From assembly GCF_026586665.1 (NCBI RefSeq), contig NZ_JAODIY010000001.1, forward strand, positions 1 through 64,000: DNA of 64,000 nt, given 5' to 3'. Positions 47,918-57,399 of the stretch are shown here, piece by piece (the first letter of the stretch is position 1; each line of letters begins with the position of its first letter). A model generated the notes under the pieces. The model was given only the letters and a program-made list of their open reading frames with translations. It had not been told where the DNA came from and searched no databases. The DNA is from Halovenus rubra (lineage in GTDB: Archaea; Halobacteriota; Halobacteria; Halobacteriales; Haloarculaceae). The translations under genes and the position numbers were made by a program.

Positions 47918-48511
47918 ATGGGAAAAGACATCCTGATGATAGTCGGTGACTTCGGGGAAGACTACGAGATAATGGTCCCGTTCCAGGCCCTTGAGATGGT
48001 GGGCCACAGCGTTGACGCAGTATGCCCGGAGAAAGAAGCCGGTGAGACAATCAAGACTGCCATCCATGACTTCCGGGGTGACCAGACGTACCTCGAAGAG
48101 CGCGGCCACAACTTCGAATTGACGGCGACGATGGACAAGATTGACTCGACAGAGTACGACGCCCTTGTCGTCCCCGGCGGTCGGGCACCAGAGTATCTCC
48201 GGACCTATGACGACGTTATCGAGGCAGTACAACATTTCTTCGAGGCCGAAAAGCCCGTCGCGGCGCTGTGTCACGGGCCACAGATTCTCGCCGCTGCGGA
48301 CGTACTGCAGGGCTACGAGATGACCGCCTATCCCGCCTGCCGCGCGGAGGTTGAGGCCGCTGGCTGTTCGTGGGTCGACGGCGTGGTCCGGGACGGCAAC
48401 CTCGTCACCGGCCAGGCCTGGCCCGACCACCCAGAGTGGCTCGCGGAGTTCATGGACCTGCTTGGCGATGACGTAAGCCACGGCGAACCGGTCGTCGCCG
48501 CTGACGACTGA
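47918..48511 (+). CDS. DJ-1/PfpI family protein
   Basis: 197 residues. Nucleophile elbow [10 protein letters not shown] (Cys ~116) and Glu in GDFGEDYE (~13-17) are the PfpI/DJ-1 catalytic pair, with the third residue probably His next to Cys. Members act as deglycases, chaperones or proteases; the activity is not settled for archaeal forms. A TATA-like string is absent, but TTTTATTGCC lies 40 nt upstream. Confidence 0.9.
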   Translation: MGKDILMIVGDFGEDYEIMVPFQALEMVGHSVDAVCPEKEAGETIKTAIHDFRGDQTYLEERGHNFELTATMDKIDSTEYDALVVPGGRAPEYLRTYDDVIEAVQHFFEAEKPVAALCHGPQILAAADVLQGYEMTAYPACRAEVEAAGCSWVDGVVRDGNLVTGQAWPDHPEWLAEFMDLLGDDVSHGEPVVAADD

Positions 48512-48603
48512 CCGAGCCACCGCTTTTGGACCGTCCACTACAGGCAAGCCATGTATCAATGGTATTTTACGATTCTGTTGTCACAGATACATCTGTATCC
48601 ACA

Positions 48604-48846
48604 ATGCCCTCTACCCCAGAAACCTAGTCGGTAACAGATTACATCGCAGACGGCGCACGTATCGCGGCAATCCTCCTTGTTTGGGGAGTAATTGCTGCAC
48701 TTTTGACATACGGTGTGACCGAGTTCGATCTTCCGTTTGAACGGGTTTGGCCACAGCTTGGCGGTCTCTTTGCGCTGACGGGGATTCTCAATGTGCTCCT
48801 CTATCTTCTCTATCGCACTGTCGATTACTGGCACGAGACTGCCTGA
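48604..48846 (+). pseudogene. small membrane protein with a nonsense codon
   Basis: Starting at ATG 48604 the frame reads MPSTPET, then a TAG stop at 48625-48627, then 72 further sense codons: SVTDYIADGARIAAILLVWG then VIAALLTYGVTEFDL and a second hydrophobic segment (LGGLFALTGILNVLLYLLY), ending at TGA 48844-48846. No usable ATG, GTG or TTG follows the stop before the first helix. One base change (for example CAG or TGG) would restore an 80-residue two-helix membrane protein. Haloarchaea do not decode TAG as pyrrolysine, so this reads as a pseudogene. Confidence 0.65.
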
Positions 48847-48973
48847 CTGGAGACGGCCCTGTCGAGTTGGCCGGTTTGTTCGTGGCTGAATGGGGATTCA
48901 TAAGCCGAGGAAGTACCGCCAGGGCTAACTCTCCGTCGACCACCCAGTACGGCGAAACGATGCAAAGCACGAG

Positions 48974-49771
48974 CTACGCTGGCGGCTCAATACTGCCCGT
49001 GATTCGTCCGTAGAGGCCGAAAATATCGTCGTAACCGTGTTCACTGGCAAGGACAGGCACTTTCCCCGCAGTTGTCACCCGATGGGTGTACTCGTCGTCC
49101 CGGGCAAAGATTTCACCCGCAGGAATTTCCTCAAAGTTTCGGTAGAAGACTTCGGGTTCACCGTCCCCTTTCGGGACTTCTTCTTCGGCAGTGACGACGG
49201 TAGTTTCAGTATAGGCTGGGTTTCGCTCCCCAAGGATTCCGTGGACACCAAGGAAATCACGGGCTGCATCTAGCCCGAACTCGACGGCCTCGTCGCTCCC
49301 TTGCTTTCCGGTTTCGAGGCTAATGGTGTTGGGATGTGTCGAGTCGAGTGTTGACCCCCGAAGGTTGCTTGAATCAACAACGTAGTCAACTGGCATCCCG
49401 GTGATGCTCTTTCGGACTGTCTCCGTACAGTTGCTGTAGATGGCAAACGGTGGCGGGGCGCTATGTGATGTATGGAGTGCGAGAATTGCGTCTGCGCCCT
49501 CGAGTACAGCGCTGATTCGTGGTGCAAGGGCAGTCTCGTAATCGTTTGCCGTCACGTCGCCGGGAAATGTCCTGTTGAGGTCCGCGTCTGTATATCGTGT
49601 CTCTGCGGCAAGTGCCGGCTCGTTTGCAACAATCAACTGGAGTGTTCCGCTTTCGACGGTTACTGTCTCGCTGAGCCGCTCGACAATACGCTCACCGGCC
49701 GGCTCATCGCCATGGATTCCGCCAATAACGGCAATTCGGGGGTACCCTGACCCGCGCTCTATCAGCCTCAT
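48974..49771 (-). CDS. succinylglutamate desuccinylase/aspartoacylase-family zinc hydrolase
   Basis: 265 residues. Zinc ligands are visible in GGIHGDEPAGE (H~20, E~23) and ILALHTSHSAPP (~97), with the DLNRTFPG substrate loop (~63-70) and a Glu-containing C-terminal region. The family removes acyl groups from amino acids. Haloarchaeal substrate unknown. It stands alone on the minus strand; TATA-like TATATAA lies at 49795-49801 (plus-strand reading). Confidence 0.88.
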   Translation of the reverse strand: MRLIERGSGYPRIAVIGGIHGDEPAGERIVERLSETVTVESGTLQLIVANEPALAAETRYTDADLNRTFPGDVTANDYETALAPRISAVLEGADAILALHTSHSAPPPFAIYSNCTETVRKSITGMPVDYVVDSSNLRGSTLDSTHPNTISLETGKQGSDEAVEFGLDAARDFLGVHGILGERNPAYTETTVVTAEEEVPKGDGEPEVFYRNFEEIPAGEIFARDDEYTHRVTTAGKVPVLASEHGYDDIFGLYGRITGSIEPPA

Positions 49772-49884
49772 ATATCACCCTAGCGTATCCGACGATATAT
49801 AAGCCTCAGCGTCTCCCTCTCTCGTCGCTGTTGAGACAGTACTTGTGTTGGGGGAACTGTTTGGTTGTCGAGGCGGTTCGGCAG

Positions 49885-50254
49885 TCACTCTAGCTCGACT
49901 GTGCCGTTAATTCGGATGTACTGGCCGTCAACTGGCGACTCGCTGTTTCCGCCAACCTGTTCGAGTTCGGTACGTAACTCGTCGGTGACTGGCTGGTCCT
50001 CTGTCCGTTGTGTCTGTGACTTCTCGCCTGTCTCAGAGTCGCTACTCGATGAGCTTGGCAGCGTCGCCACGTCGTCGTCCGACCCGGGCGTCTCCATTGT
50101 CGACAGAGCAGCGGTCGGCGAGTCGGCAGCTTCCACAGGTGATGACTTCGTTGTGCTGTCTGATTGGTCGTTGTCTGTTCTGTTACCAAGACAACCGGCA
50201 AGGACACCAGCGCTTGCTGTCTCGACCAAAACGAGAACGGCGCGTCGTCTTCAT
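49885..50254 (-). pseudogene. Tat lipoprotein gene with a frameshift in the signal peptide
   Basis: The body (about 110 residues, LVETASAGVLAGCLGNRTD... to RINGTVELE) is a Ser/Thr/Asp-rich lipoprotein with lipobox VLAGC. Upstream in the same frame lie RRRAVLVLVETASAG, an ideal twin-arginine signal. The only start, ATG at 50252-50254, is one base out of frame: the sequence ATGAAGACGACGC would give MRRRAV if one A were absent. So a single-base insertion at codon 2 disconnects the start. A TTG further in would lose the Arg pair. Either decay or a sequence error. Confidence 0.6.
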
Positions 50255-50341
50255 GTCTGGCTATCTGAGATATATCCAAGTCGGCAGTTCGTTTGGTTGT
50301 TGGGTCTGAGACACGACGGAGGCACAGAGATAAAACTGCTT

Positions 50342-50959
50342 TCAGATGAAAGCAGTTAGCTCGATTCCAATCACCATCGCCGTAGCCCCTGCTGTCGTGA
50401 TGGTGAGATTATCGTCGATAACGTATGTCCACACCACGAGCGTGTAACCGTCAGCGACAGTCGCAGCGACAGCCCCGAGGATGACGGCGAGGGGATACTC
50501 GTGGAGAAATGGCCACGCGAGTGTGGCGCTGATAAGGAACATCGTAGCGAGGGCACGGGGCCGTTTCACCTGTCGAAACTCATCTGAAGCCACGAGCCCG
50601 CTTATCGGGTCGCCGATTGTAAGCATCAGTACCGCCGGAACTGCAACCCGTGGCTCGAAAATAAGGACAACGGCCGCACTCGATAACATGTACAGCGCAT
50701 AGCCGGCAATATTGTCTTGCTCGTACTCACGGGTGAGGTAGTCGTATATCCGCCAGTCAATTATCCCAGTGTGTCTGAGTCCTTCCAACGAAAGTGCGAT
50801 GGCCGCGCCGAGGACGAACAACGCCTGTGTCTGGAGCCATGTCGCGATACCGATGAGATACGGAGCCGGGACGGTGCTTCCACTAGCATGGACAATCCGT
50901 CGAGCAATCTCGCCTTTCAGTAACAGCGATTCTCCTTGTTCGGCGCTAGCTGCCCCCAT
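50342..50959 (-). CDS. polyprenol (dolichol) kinase-like membrane protein
   Basis: 205 residues from ATG 50959 (MGAASAEQGESLLLKGEIARR). The ARRIVHASGS motif and five or six membrane helices with the conserved TIGDPISGLVAS segment (~125-136) match the CTP-dependent dolichol/phytol/diacylglycerol kinase family. It likely phosphorylates isoprenoid alcohols for lipid-linked glycan or lipid synthesis. It starts 4 nt after the glyS stop codon, so it belongs to the same operon. Confidence 0.8.
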   Translation of the reverse strand: MGAASAEQGESLLLKGEIARRIVHASGSTVPAPYLIGIATWLQTQALFVLGAAIALSLEGLRHTGIIDWRIYDYLTREYEQDNIAGYALYMLSSAAVVLIFEPRVAVPAVLMLTIGDPISGLVASDEFRQVKRPRALATMFLISATLAWPFLHEYPLAVILGAVAATVADGYTLVVWTYVIDDNLTITTAGATAMVIGIELTAFI

Positions 50960-50963
50960 TCGT

Positions 50964-52709
50964 TCAGAGTTCTCTAAAGGCAACGTTGCCATCACGGAGT
51001 GTGCAAAGCGTCTCCGCCAACTCCGAAATGGGGACTCGTACCTGCTCTGTGCTGTCCCGCTCTCGAACTGTCACTGTCGATTCGTCGAGTGTGTCGTAGT
51101 CGACCGTAACACAGAATGGCGTCCCAACTTCGTCCTGTCGGCGGTACCGTCGGCCGATGGCTCCTGAGTCGTCGTAGGTTACCTCTAGCCCGGCCTCTCG
51201 GAGATCGTTGGCCAACTCGCGGGCTCGTTCACCGAGACCGTCCTTGTCCATGAGTGGGAAGACGCCGACTGTTGTCGGGGCGACTTCGGGCGGGAGTGCC
51301 AGCCGCGTGCGTTCTTCGCCGTCGATTTTGTCTTGTTGGTAGCTGTGAGCCAGCACCGTGTAGACGAGCCGACCGACGCCGAATGACGGTTCAATGATGT
51401 GAGGCGTTACCTGCTCACCGGACTCGGTCACTTCCTCGATTGTAAAGCCAGTTTTCTCTGTCGGCACCTCGTAGGTCTCACCGTCGACGTCGAGAGTAAC
51501 CGTACTGCTGTCGAAGGCGTCGGGGTTGCGCTCGGCCAGCGACGCAAGCTCGTCGACGATATCGCCGGCTGCGCCGCCAAACTCCGGCCCGAAGAAGCTC
51601 ATCTCCGGGTCGACAGTCGGCCGTTCGACCGTCACAGGCTCGTCGTACTGCTGGAACACGGAGAATTCTTCGCCGGTGTACTCAGCGTGCTTATCGAGGT
51701 CATACGACCCACGCGTGGCAAAGCCAGTTAGCTCGGCCCAGTCACCACCGAGTTCGCCCTCGGCATCCCAACACTCTGATGCATAATGTGAGAGTTCGCC
51801 AGAGAGGTGCTGTCGGTAGCGAAAGCGGTCCATGTCGACGCCGATGCGTTCGTACCACCGTTTGGAGAGGCCGAGGTAGTAGGCCAGCCAGTCCGTCTCG
51901 ATGATGCCCTCGTCGACAGCCTCACGCACCGTCATCTCCTGAACGCCGCCGTCGTCGGACTGCTGTTCTGTCACCGAATACAGCGGAATCACCACGTCTT
52001 CGACACGCTCCAGTGGCGGCTCGTCTGTGTCGGGATCGATGAAGTGTTCGAGTTCTGCCTGCGTAAACTCTCGAACGCGGATAATTGATTTTCGGGGGCT
52101 AATCTCGTTTCGGTAGGCTGTCCCAATCTGTGCGACGCCGAACGGGAGCTGGTTACGGGCGTACTCAGCCCACTGCGGAAAGTCGACGAAGATGCCCTGT
52201 GCTGTCTCCGGTCGCAGATAGCCCGGCGAAGAACTACCGGGACCGATGTTTGTCCCGAACATGAGGTTGAAATCGTCGACCGGCTCCTCTGCCAGCGCAG
52301 TCCCACAGTTCGGGCAGGCAATATCGAATTTCCCGATGAGAGTGCCTACTTCTTCGTTTGGAAGCGCTTCGGCGTCCTCGATGTCTGCGTCGGGGTGGTC
52401 CTCAACAAGATGGTCGGCACGGTGACTTTCTTCACACTCCGCGCACTCGACGAGCATGTCGTTAAACGTTTCGAGGTGGCCTGACGCCTCGAAAACCGAC
52501 TCAGGAAGGATGGTTGGAGCGTCGATTTCCATATGGCCCTCACGGGTGACATAGCGGTCACGCCACGCAGCTTCGACGTTATCTTTGAGAGCCGCTCCTT
52601 GTGGGCCAAACGTATAGAAGCCAGCGACGCCGCCGTACGCCTCGGCGCTCTGGTTGAAAAACCCACGCCGCTTTGCGAGTTCTGCGAGACGGTCACCCTC
52701 GCTGGTCAT
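50964..52709 (-). CDS. glyS: glycyl-tRNA synthetase (alpha2 type)
   Basis: 581 residues, class II synthetase of the archaeal/eukaryotic dimer type. N-terminal RRGFFNQSAEAYGGVAGFYTFGPQG motif 1 region (~14-38, in parts), motif 2 YRNEISPRKSIIRVREFTQAE (~195-215), motif 3 VEPSFGVGRLVYTVL-like block (IEPSFGVGRLVYTVLAHSY, ~432-450), and a C-terminal anticodon-binding domain. A zinc-binding-like pair CAECEE and CPNC lies in the insertion (~86-137). It charges tRNA-Gly and overlaps the CBS gene upstream by 4 nt. Confidence 0.96.
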   Translation of the reverse strand: MTSEGDRLAELAKRRGFFNQSAEAYGGVAGFYTFGPQGAALKDNVEAAWRDRYVTREGHMEIDAPTILPESVFEASGHLETFNDMLVECAECEESHRADHLVEDHPDADIEDAEALPNEEVGTLIGKFDIACPNCGTALAEEPVDDFNLMFGTNIGPGSSSPGYLRPETAQGIFVDFPQWAEYARNQLPFGVAQIGTAYRNEISPRKSIIRVREFTQAELEHFIDPDTDEPPLERVEDVVIPLYSVTEQQSDDGGVQEMTVREAVDEGIIETDWLAYYLGLSKRWYERIGVDMDRFRYRQHLSGELSHYASECWDAEGELGGDWAELTGFATRGSYDLDKHAEYTGEEFSVFQQYDEPVTVERPTVDPEMSFFGPEFGGAAGDIVDELASLAERNPDAFDSSTVTLDVDGETYEVPTEKTGFTIEEVTESGEQVTPHIIEPSFGVGRLVYTVLAHSYQQDKIDGEERTRLALPPEVAPTTVGVFPLMDKDGLGERARELANDLREAGLEVTYDDSGAIGRRYRRQDEVGTPFCVTVDYDTLDESTVTVRERDSTEQVRVPISELAETLCTLRDGNVAFREL

Positions 52710-53557
52710 CGTATCGCCTCCAGCAGGTCCATATCCTGTACGATGCCTGCCAGACGGCCGCCGCTGGCGATGGGTATCTGTTCGATATCGTGTTCGATCA
52801 TGAGCTGTGCTGCCTCACAGACTGGGCGTCTGTTACTGACGGAGATGATATCATCAGTCATGAACGCCTCAACGGGACCGTTTGGAATCTCGACATTTCG
52901 CGTGGGCATGTAGCTGTTGCCGACGGCCTTGATGCCCTCCCAGGCCCACTCATCGTCTTGATTGGCGATAGATTCGCCGACATCTTCCTCGCCTTCGACA
53001 ACACGTGCAACTTCGATGATGTCGACTTCGGTGAGCATCCCCGTCATCTCGCCGTCATCATCGAGAACAACCCCATAGGGGACACTTGCATGAGCGAGTT
53101 CGCGCTCGGCGACGTGGAGCGGCGTTTCGCTGTAGACACAGTTGACCGTTTCCCCGGCGACGGAGCTGACTTCGATACCGTCATCGACCGCACCACGAGC
53201 GATTGCGCGGACGATATCGGTTATCGTTACGATACCGACGAATGCTTCGTCGTCAAGGACCGGAACTCGACGCTCGGACTCACTGAGCATGCGGTCGGCG
53301 ACAGTCGAGACCGATTCCTCGGCTGCCGCCGACGGGACATCTTCGGCGAGAAGCGCAAGCTGGTCTTCGTCTGGCCGCTTGATAAGCGAGCTCCGCGAGA
53401 CGATACCACGGAACTGTTCGCCGTTGTCAGTATCTTTAACGGCTGGAACCGAAGAAAATTCTCGCTCCTGTAGGTATTCAAGAGCATCATCGCGCGTACC
53501 CGGCACCTCGACGGTGACGACATCTTCGCTGCTCGTCATGACGTCTTCAACGTTCAT
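52706..53557 (-). CDS. four-CBS-domain protein
   Basis: 283 residues from ATG 53557 (MNVEDVMTSSEDV); an in-frame ATG 8 codons upstream is also possible. Four CBS repeats, each with a conserved V-x-G-I-V/L-T/D segment: FRGIVSRSSLI (~50), FVGIVTITDIV (~108), MTGMLTEVDII (~180), LAGIVQDMDLL (~270). These pairs usually bind adenosine nucleotides. The stop overlaps the glyS start by 4 nt, so translation is coupled; regulation of GlyRS or of the membrane kinase is a guess. Confidence 0.92.
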   Translation of the reverse strand: MNVEDVMTSSEDVVTVEVPGTRDDALEYLQEREFSSVPAVKDTDNGEQFRGIVSRSSLIKRPDEDQLALLAEDVPSAAAEESVSTVADRMLSESERRVPVLDDEAFVGIVTITDIVRAIARGAVDDGIEVSSVAGETVNCVYSETPLHVAERELAHASVPYGVVLDDDGEMTGMLTEVDIIEVARVVEGEEDVGESIANQDDEWAWEGIKAVGNSYMPTRNVEIPNGPVEAFMTDDIISVSNRRPVCEAAQLMIEHDIEQIPIASGGRLAGIVQDMDLLEAIR

Positions 53558-53619
53558 ATTGACATAAGTTCCGCTGCCCATCTACTAAGTCCTTACACAT
53601 TTCGCCCTGTCGTCTCCTC

Positions 53620-54048
53620 TCACGGCGCAATTGTAACTGGAACCGATGAGCAGCGAACGACTGTTTCGGCGGTACTCCCCAGTAACAGACGCGAAAACCC
53701 CTGTCTCCCGTGGGTCGCCATCACGATATGGTCGATGTCTACTTCTTCGATACTATCGGTTATCTTCCGAGCCGGCTTGCCGATTTCGACGACCTGTTCG
53801 GTCTCAATACCGTCCTCAGCAGCCATTTTTTCGATCTCGACAAAGGATTTCTCTGCGTGGGCTTGCTGTTGTTCGTACCAGCTATCGGGAAAGCTGGGCA
53901 TGGCGCCGTCGAGTGAGACGCTCGCGTCGGCGGGGTTGATGACGTGTAACAGTACAAACGTACTCTCCGGAAACAGCGACGCCCCTGATTTGTAGGCACG
54001 CCTGCCGTGTTCATTACCATCAAGTGGCAGTAGTACCCGTTCAACCAT
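53620..54048 (-). CDS. universal stress protein UspA family
   Basis: 142 residues. Begins MVERVLLPLDGNEHGRRA and carries the ATP-binding G-x2-G-x9-G-S/T signature near the C-terminus (GRQGFSRLLLGSTAETVVR, ~115-133). Cytoplasmic, usually a nucleotide-binding stress protein. It stands alone, upstream of the CBS operon on the same strand. Confidence 0.9.
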   Translation of the reverse strand: MVERVLLPLDGNEHGRRAYKSGASLFPESTFVLLHVINPADASVSLDGAMPSFPDSWYEQQQAHAEKSFVEIEKMAAEDGIETEQVVEIGKPARKITDSIEEVDIDHIVMATHGRQGFSRLLLGSTAETVVRCSSVPVTIAP

Positions 54049-54212
54049 GTTTGTTATTTACACACACTATTGTTTGAAGCTTCGGGCTAGCAAACCCTTC
54101 CGCTCGTATTGGGTGAGAGTAAATCACCCGCCGTGGCGCTACACTCGAAGACCGGTATCCGCCTAGGCGCGGTTCGCAAACGCTTAACGCCTGCTGGCCG
54201 AACACAGGTACA

Positions 54213-55220
54213 ATGGACACACTGCTCGCTCGTGCGGCCCGCGGGGAGCGAACAGAACGGCCCCCCGTCTGGCTGATGCGACAGGCTGGCCGACATATCC
54301 CCGAGTACCGTGACATTCGCGAGGAGTACAGCTTTCTCGAAGCCATCAAGACGCCGGAAGTGGCCACAGAGATTACGCTTCTTCCCTGGAAGTATTATCA
54401 GCCCGACGGGCTGGTGATGTTCTCAGATATCCTGACAGTGTTGGAGCCACTTGGGTTCTCCTACCACATCGAAAGCGGCGTCGGTCCCGTCGTCGAGAAC
54501 CCAGTCAACGGGCCTGAGGACACTGACCGGACGTTCGACGACGTCCGCGAAGAGCTTGAGTACGTCGGCGCGTTGCTCCGCCGACTCGACGATAGTGTCG
54601 GCGACGAGACTGCACTTATCGGCTTCGCTGGCGGGCCGTTCACGCTCGCCTCTTATGCGGTTGCAGGGGAACCCAGCCGGACACATCTCCCCCTTCGAAA
54701 ACTGCGTGCCCGCCATCCCGAAGCGTTCCGTGACCTGCTTTCGTCGTTTGCCGAAGTCGTGCGTGAGTATCTCCAGTTCCAAGTCGATAACGGCGCGGAC
54801 GTGCTCCAACTGTTTGACACCTACGCCGGGACGCTGACAACCGAAGACTACCGCGAGTTCCTGCTCCCACTTCATCAAGAGATTCTCGCCGACCTTGACG
54901 TGCCGACAATCGTCTTCGCTCGCAAGATGAACGGTCGCCTCAACCTGCTCGAAAAGAGCGGGGCAAACGTGGTGGGACTGGACTGGACTGTCGAGATGGA
55001 TGCGGCCCGTGACCAACTGGGCGAGACGCCGGTCCAAGGCAACCTCGACCCCTCTTACCTGTACAGTGACCCCGCGTTTGTACGAGACCAAACTCGTAAC
55101 ATTATCGAGGCGGCAGGACCCGAGGGACACATCCTGAACCTCGGCCACGGTGTTCACAAGGACACGCCCGTCGAATCGGTTGAGGCGTTTGTCGAGACGG
55201 CCAAGGATTGGGAGTGGTGA
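54213..55220 (+). CDS. hemE: uroporphyrinogen decarboxylase
   Basis: 335 residues. Signature PPVWLMRQAGRHIPEYR (~18-34) with the substrate-binding Arg and MFSDILTVLEPLG (catalytic Asp) are intact, as are GFAGGPFTLASY (~139) and the C-terminal FNLGHGV-type loop (ILNLGHGVHKDTP). It decarboxylates uroporphyrinogen III in heme biosynthesis. Divergent from uspA. Start ATG 54213 gives the canonical N-terminus. Confidence 0.95.
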   Translation: MDTLLARAARGERTERPPVWLMRQAGRHIPEYRDIREEYSFLEAIKTPEVATEITLLPWKYYQPDGLVMFSDILTVLEPLGFSYHIESGVGPVVENPVNGPEDTDRTFDDVREELEYVGALLRRLDDSVGDETALIGFAGGPFTLASYAVAGEPSRTHLPLRKLRARHPEAFRDLLSSFAEVVREYLQFQVDNGADVLQLFDTYAGTLTTEDYREFLLPLHQEILADLDVPTIVFARKMNGRLNLLEKSGANVVGLDWTVEMDAARDQLGETPVQGNLDPSYLYSDPAFVRDQTRNIIEAAGPEGHILNLGHGVHKDTPVESVEAFVETAKDWEW

Positions 55221-55315
55221 CGGGACGCCCCGACCAGAGAGCACTGACGACCATGTAGGGCTATATATCACTATTACTAGGCTTTTTTGGGTAATCGAAC
55301 GTATATTAATTTGAA

Positions 55316-56365
55316 ATGTCGCGGAAAGACTCCCCTGAGCTGTCGCCCCAATACGATACACTGCAGGTCGGTATCGCTCTTTTCGACCCTGCGACAGCGA
55401 CGGTGGTGAGCGCAAACGAGCGACTGGTGGAGTTGCTTGGTTACTCTAACAAGGAACTACGTGGGATGCCAATTGACCGGTACACCGCAAACACGTACCG
55501 CTTTTCAGAAGCTGACTTTGTCAACCGGTTACGTGCGACCGATGACGGCACTCCACAGCAGTTTGCGTGGCGGATTAAGCGGTCTGACGGGTCGCTTGTC
55601 TGGGTACGCATCCACCTCTCGTGTCGCCCCGATGACGGCGAAGGGTACGTTCTTGGGGAGGTACGTGACGTTACTGAGTATTATACAGCCAGCCGGAGAG
55701 AGGCGCTGTTCTGGCGCGTACTTCGACACAACTTGCGAAACGAGACAACGAAAATCGCCGGCTACGCCCAGACTATCTTATCGGGTGCCAATAGAACCGA
55801 CATACGGGAGGCAGCTGAGGCTGTCCAGTCCACAGCAATGGAGCTGGGTAACGTTGCGAAATCAGTCAAAGAGATTCAGCAGGCAGCAACCGAGTCCACA
55901 CGACAACGCTCGTACAGACAGACAACAGCTGCCGTCCGTGATGTCGTCGCCGATATCCAGACCGAGTATCCACAGGCTACAATCACTGTCGAGGAGCGTG
56001 AACCGATGTGGGTACACGTCGATACTGCGTTCGACCACGCGCTCAGCCACGCCGTCGAGAACGCCGTTCGCCACAGTGACGACCAGTCGCCACGAGTCGA
56101 TATCATCGTCGGGCCATCACCGAACACCGGGCGTGTCGAAATTTCTATTGCCGACCAAAACGACTCCATTCCGGAGGTTGAAACCGATGCGCTTGACGAG
56201 TTTGCGGAGGTGTCGAGTACGTCTCACGGAACTGGTGTCGGACTGTTCGTGATGAAGTGGTGTATCGAATCGCTTGGGGGCGAACTCGAATTCGAGCGAT
56301 GTGACCCGGGAAACGTCGTCCGTCTGTATCTGCCACCAAAGGACCCGCCAGCCGACGTGACGTGA
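55316..56365 (+). CDS. PAS-domain sensor histidine kinase
   Basis: 349 residues, no membrane helix, so cytoplasmic. A PAS domain (~14-125, with VVSANERLVELLGYSNKELRG and VRDVTEY) is followed by an H-box variant FWRVLRHNLRNETTKI (phospho-His ~144) typical of haloarchaeal kinases, then N box HAVENAVRHS (~244) and a GTGVGLF G box (~306). No response regulator gene adjoins it. A TATA-like GTATATTAAT stands just 6 nt before the ATG, so the true promoter is probably slightly further upstream. Confidence 0.9.
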   Translation: MSRKDSPELSPQYDTLQVGIALFDPATATVVSANERLVELLGYSNKELRGMPIDRYTANTYRFSEADFVNRLRATDDGTPQQFAWRIKRSDGSLVWVRIHLSCRPDDGEGYVLGEVRDVTEYYTASRREALFWRVLRHNLRNETTKIAGYAQTILSGANRTDIREAAEAVQSTAMELGNVAKSVKEIQQAATESTRQRSYRQTTAAVRDVVADIQTEYPQATITVEEREPMWVHVDTAFDHALSHAVENAVRHSDDQSPRVDIIVGPSPNTGRVEISIADQNDSIPEVETDALDEFAEVSSTSHGTGVGLFVMKWCIESLGGELEFERCDPGNVVRLYLPPKDPPADVT

Positions 56366-56419
56366 CCGACCCGCGCCTTGAGCTCACGGTGAGTGACAAC
56401 ATGAGTGTCTGAGCGGTTC

Positions 56420-57313
56420 TTATGTCATTCCTAGAGGGCTTTTGTTGAACGTGATTTGGTTGGTCTCGACGGTCGCCTCAAGCCAGTTCATCTTGCCGTC
56501 TTCTCCGACTGTCACGTCGGTGAGCGCGTCGACACCTTCTCCAACCTCTTCGAGTTCGCTGCTCGACAGGTCGGCATATAGCATCACAACACGAACGGTC
56601 GTGGTTGCCCCATCGGCGGTGTAGCCGTAGCCAGCGGCCCGTTCCAGGGTGCCATCCTCGGTTAGATTAAAACTCACAGACATGCTGGTATCGAAGCCCA
56701 CCTTTTTGACTAGGTCCATCAGTTCATCACTGACAGCCATGATCCCCGGCGATGAACTGCTCCGCTCGTCGACGACGCTGCGAACGCTCTCCTCGGATGC
56801 GGCCATGCGGACACAGGCCATCTCTCCGTCACGAGAGAGCCCATATTGGTCGTCACCGTACTGAACAAGGTCGAACGACCCGGCCCCGTCGAGTTCTGTT
56901 CCGTCACCGGTCGCATCGAAGGATTTCGCCGCCGCCGCTTTCGCCGTTCCTGCATCGAACGATCCGGCGTATACGCGCAGAAACGGCGCTCGAAGCATGG
57001 TGTCACTGTACATCATTGCCCATTCGACCGAGTCCCGTTCAAGAGCGGGTTCATACAGTGGTGGACCTCTATTTGCCAGTACCTCGGGACTGAGGTGGTC
57101 ACCGAGTTCGATCAGTTCCGTGGGCGACTCGAAATGGACTGAACCAGCGAACCCTTTGTCTGTGTACTTGGTCGGGTCGTACAGCCAGCGACGAGGGGTT
57201 ATATCTTCCTCGTTGCCGAATCCAGGAACCGAACTACAGCCGGCGAACCCGCCAAGGGCAGCCGTAGCGAGGCCAGCGAGGACAGTTCGGCGAGAACCTT
57301 TTGGGGCGGACAT
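56420..57313 (-). CDS. Tat lipoprotein, hypothetical
   Basis: 297 residues. Signal peptide MSAPKGSRRTVLAGLATAAL then GGFAGCSSV, with twin arginines (8-9) and lipobox FAGC (Cys ~26). The mature ~270-residue domain has no recognised family; it contains a repeated FDxxG-like element (SFDAGTAKAAAAKSFDATGDG). It lies divergent from the aminotransferase gene (86 nt apart). Confidence 0.85.
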   Translation of the reverse strand: MSAPKGSRRTVLAGLATAALGGFAGCSSVPGFGNEEDITPRRWLYDPTKYTDKGFAGSVHFESPTELIELGDHLSPEVLANRGPPLYEPALERDSVEWAMMYSDTMLRAPFLRVYAGSFDAGTAKAAAAKSFDATGDGTELDGAGSFDLVQYGDDQYGLSRDGEMACVRMAASEESVRSVVDERSSSSPGIMAVSDELMDLVKKVGFDTSMSVSFNLTEDGTLERAAGYGYTADGATTTVRVVMLYADLSSSELEEVGEGVDALTDVTVGEDGKMNWLEATVETNQITFNKSPLGMT

Positions 57314-57399
57314 GTTCGACAGTTTTCATGCTCTTGTTTGAAAACCTTTGGTACTGTTTCACCACAAAAGACAGGTGGACCCCGCCCGCAGATGTCCGT

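Noticed and set aside
48625-48627. TAG as a pyrrolysine codon
   Set aside because: Haloarchaea are not known to have the pyrrolysine system, and no Pyl genes or methylamine methyltransferase context are present.
48556-48834. Cysteine-rich minus-strand open frame (92 codons)
   Set aside because: The cysteines come from reading opposite the hydrophobic codons of the small membrane pseudogene; the sense strand has a much more protein-like pattern.
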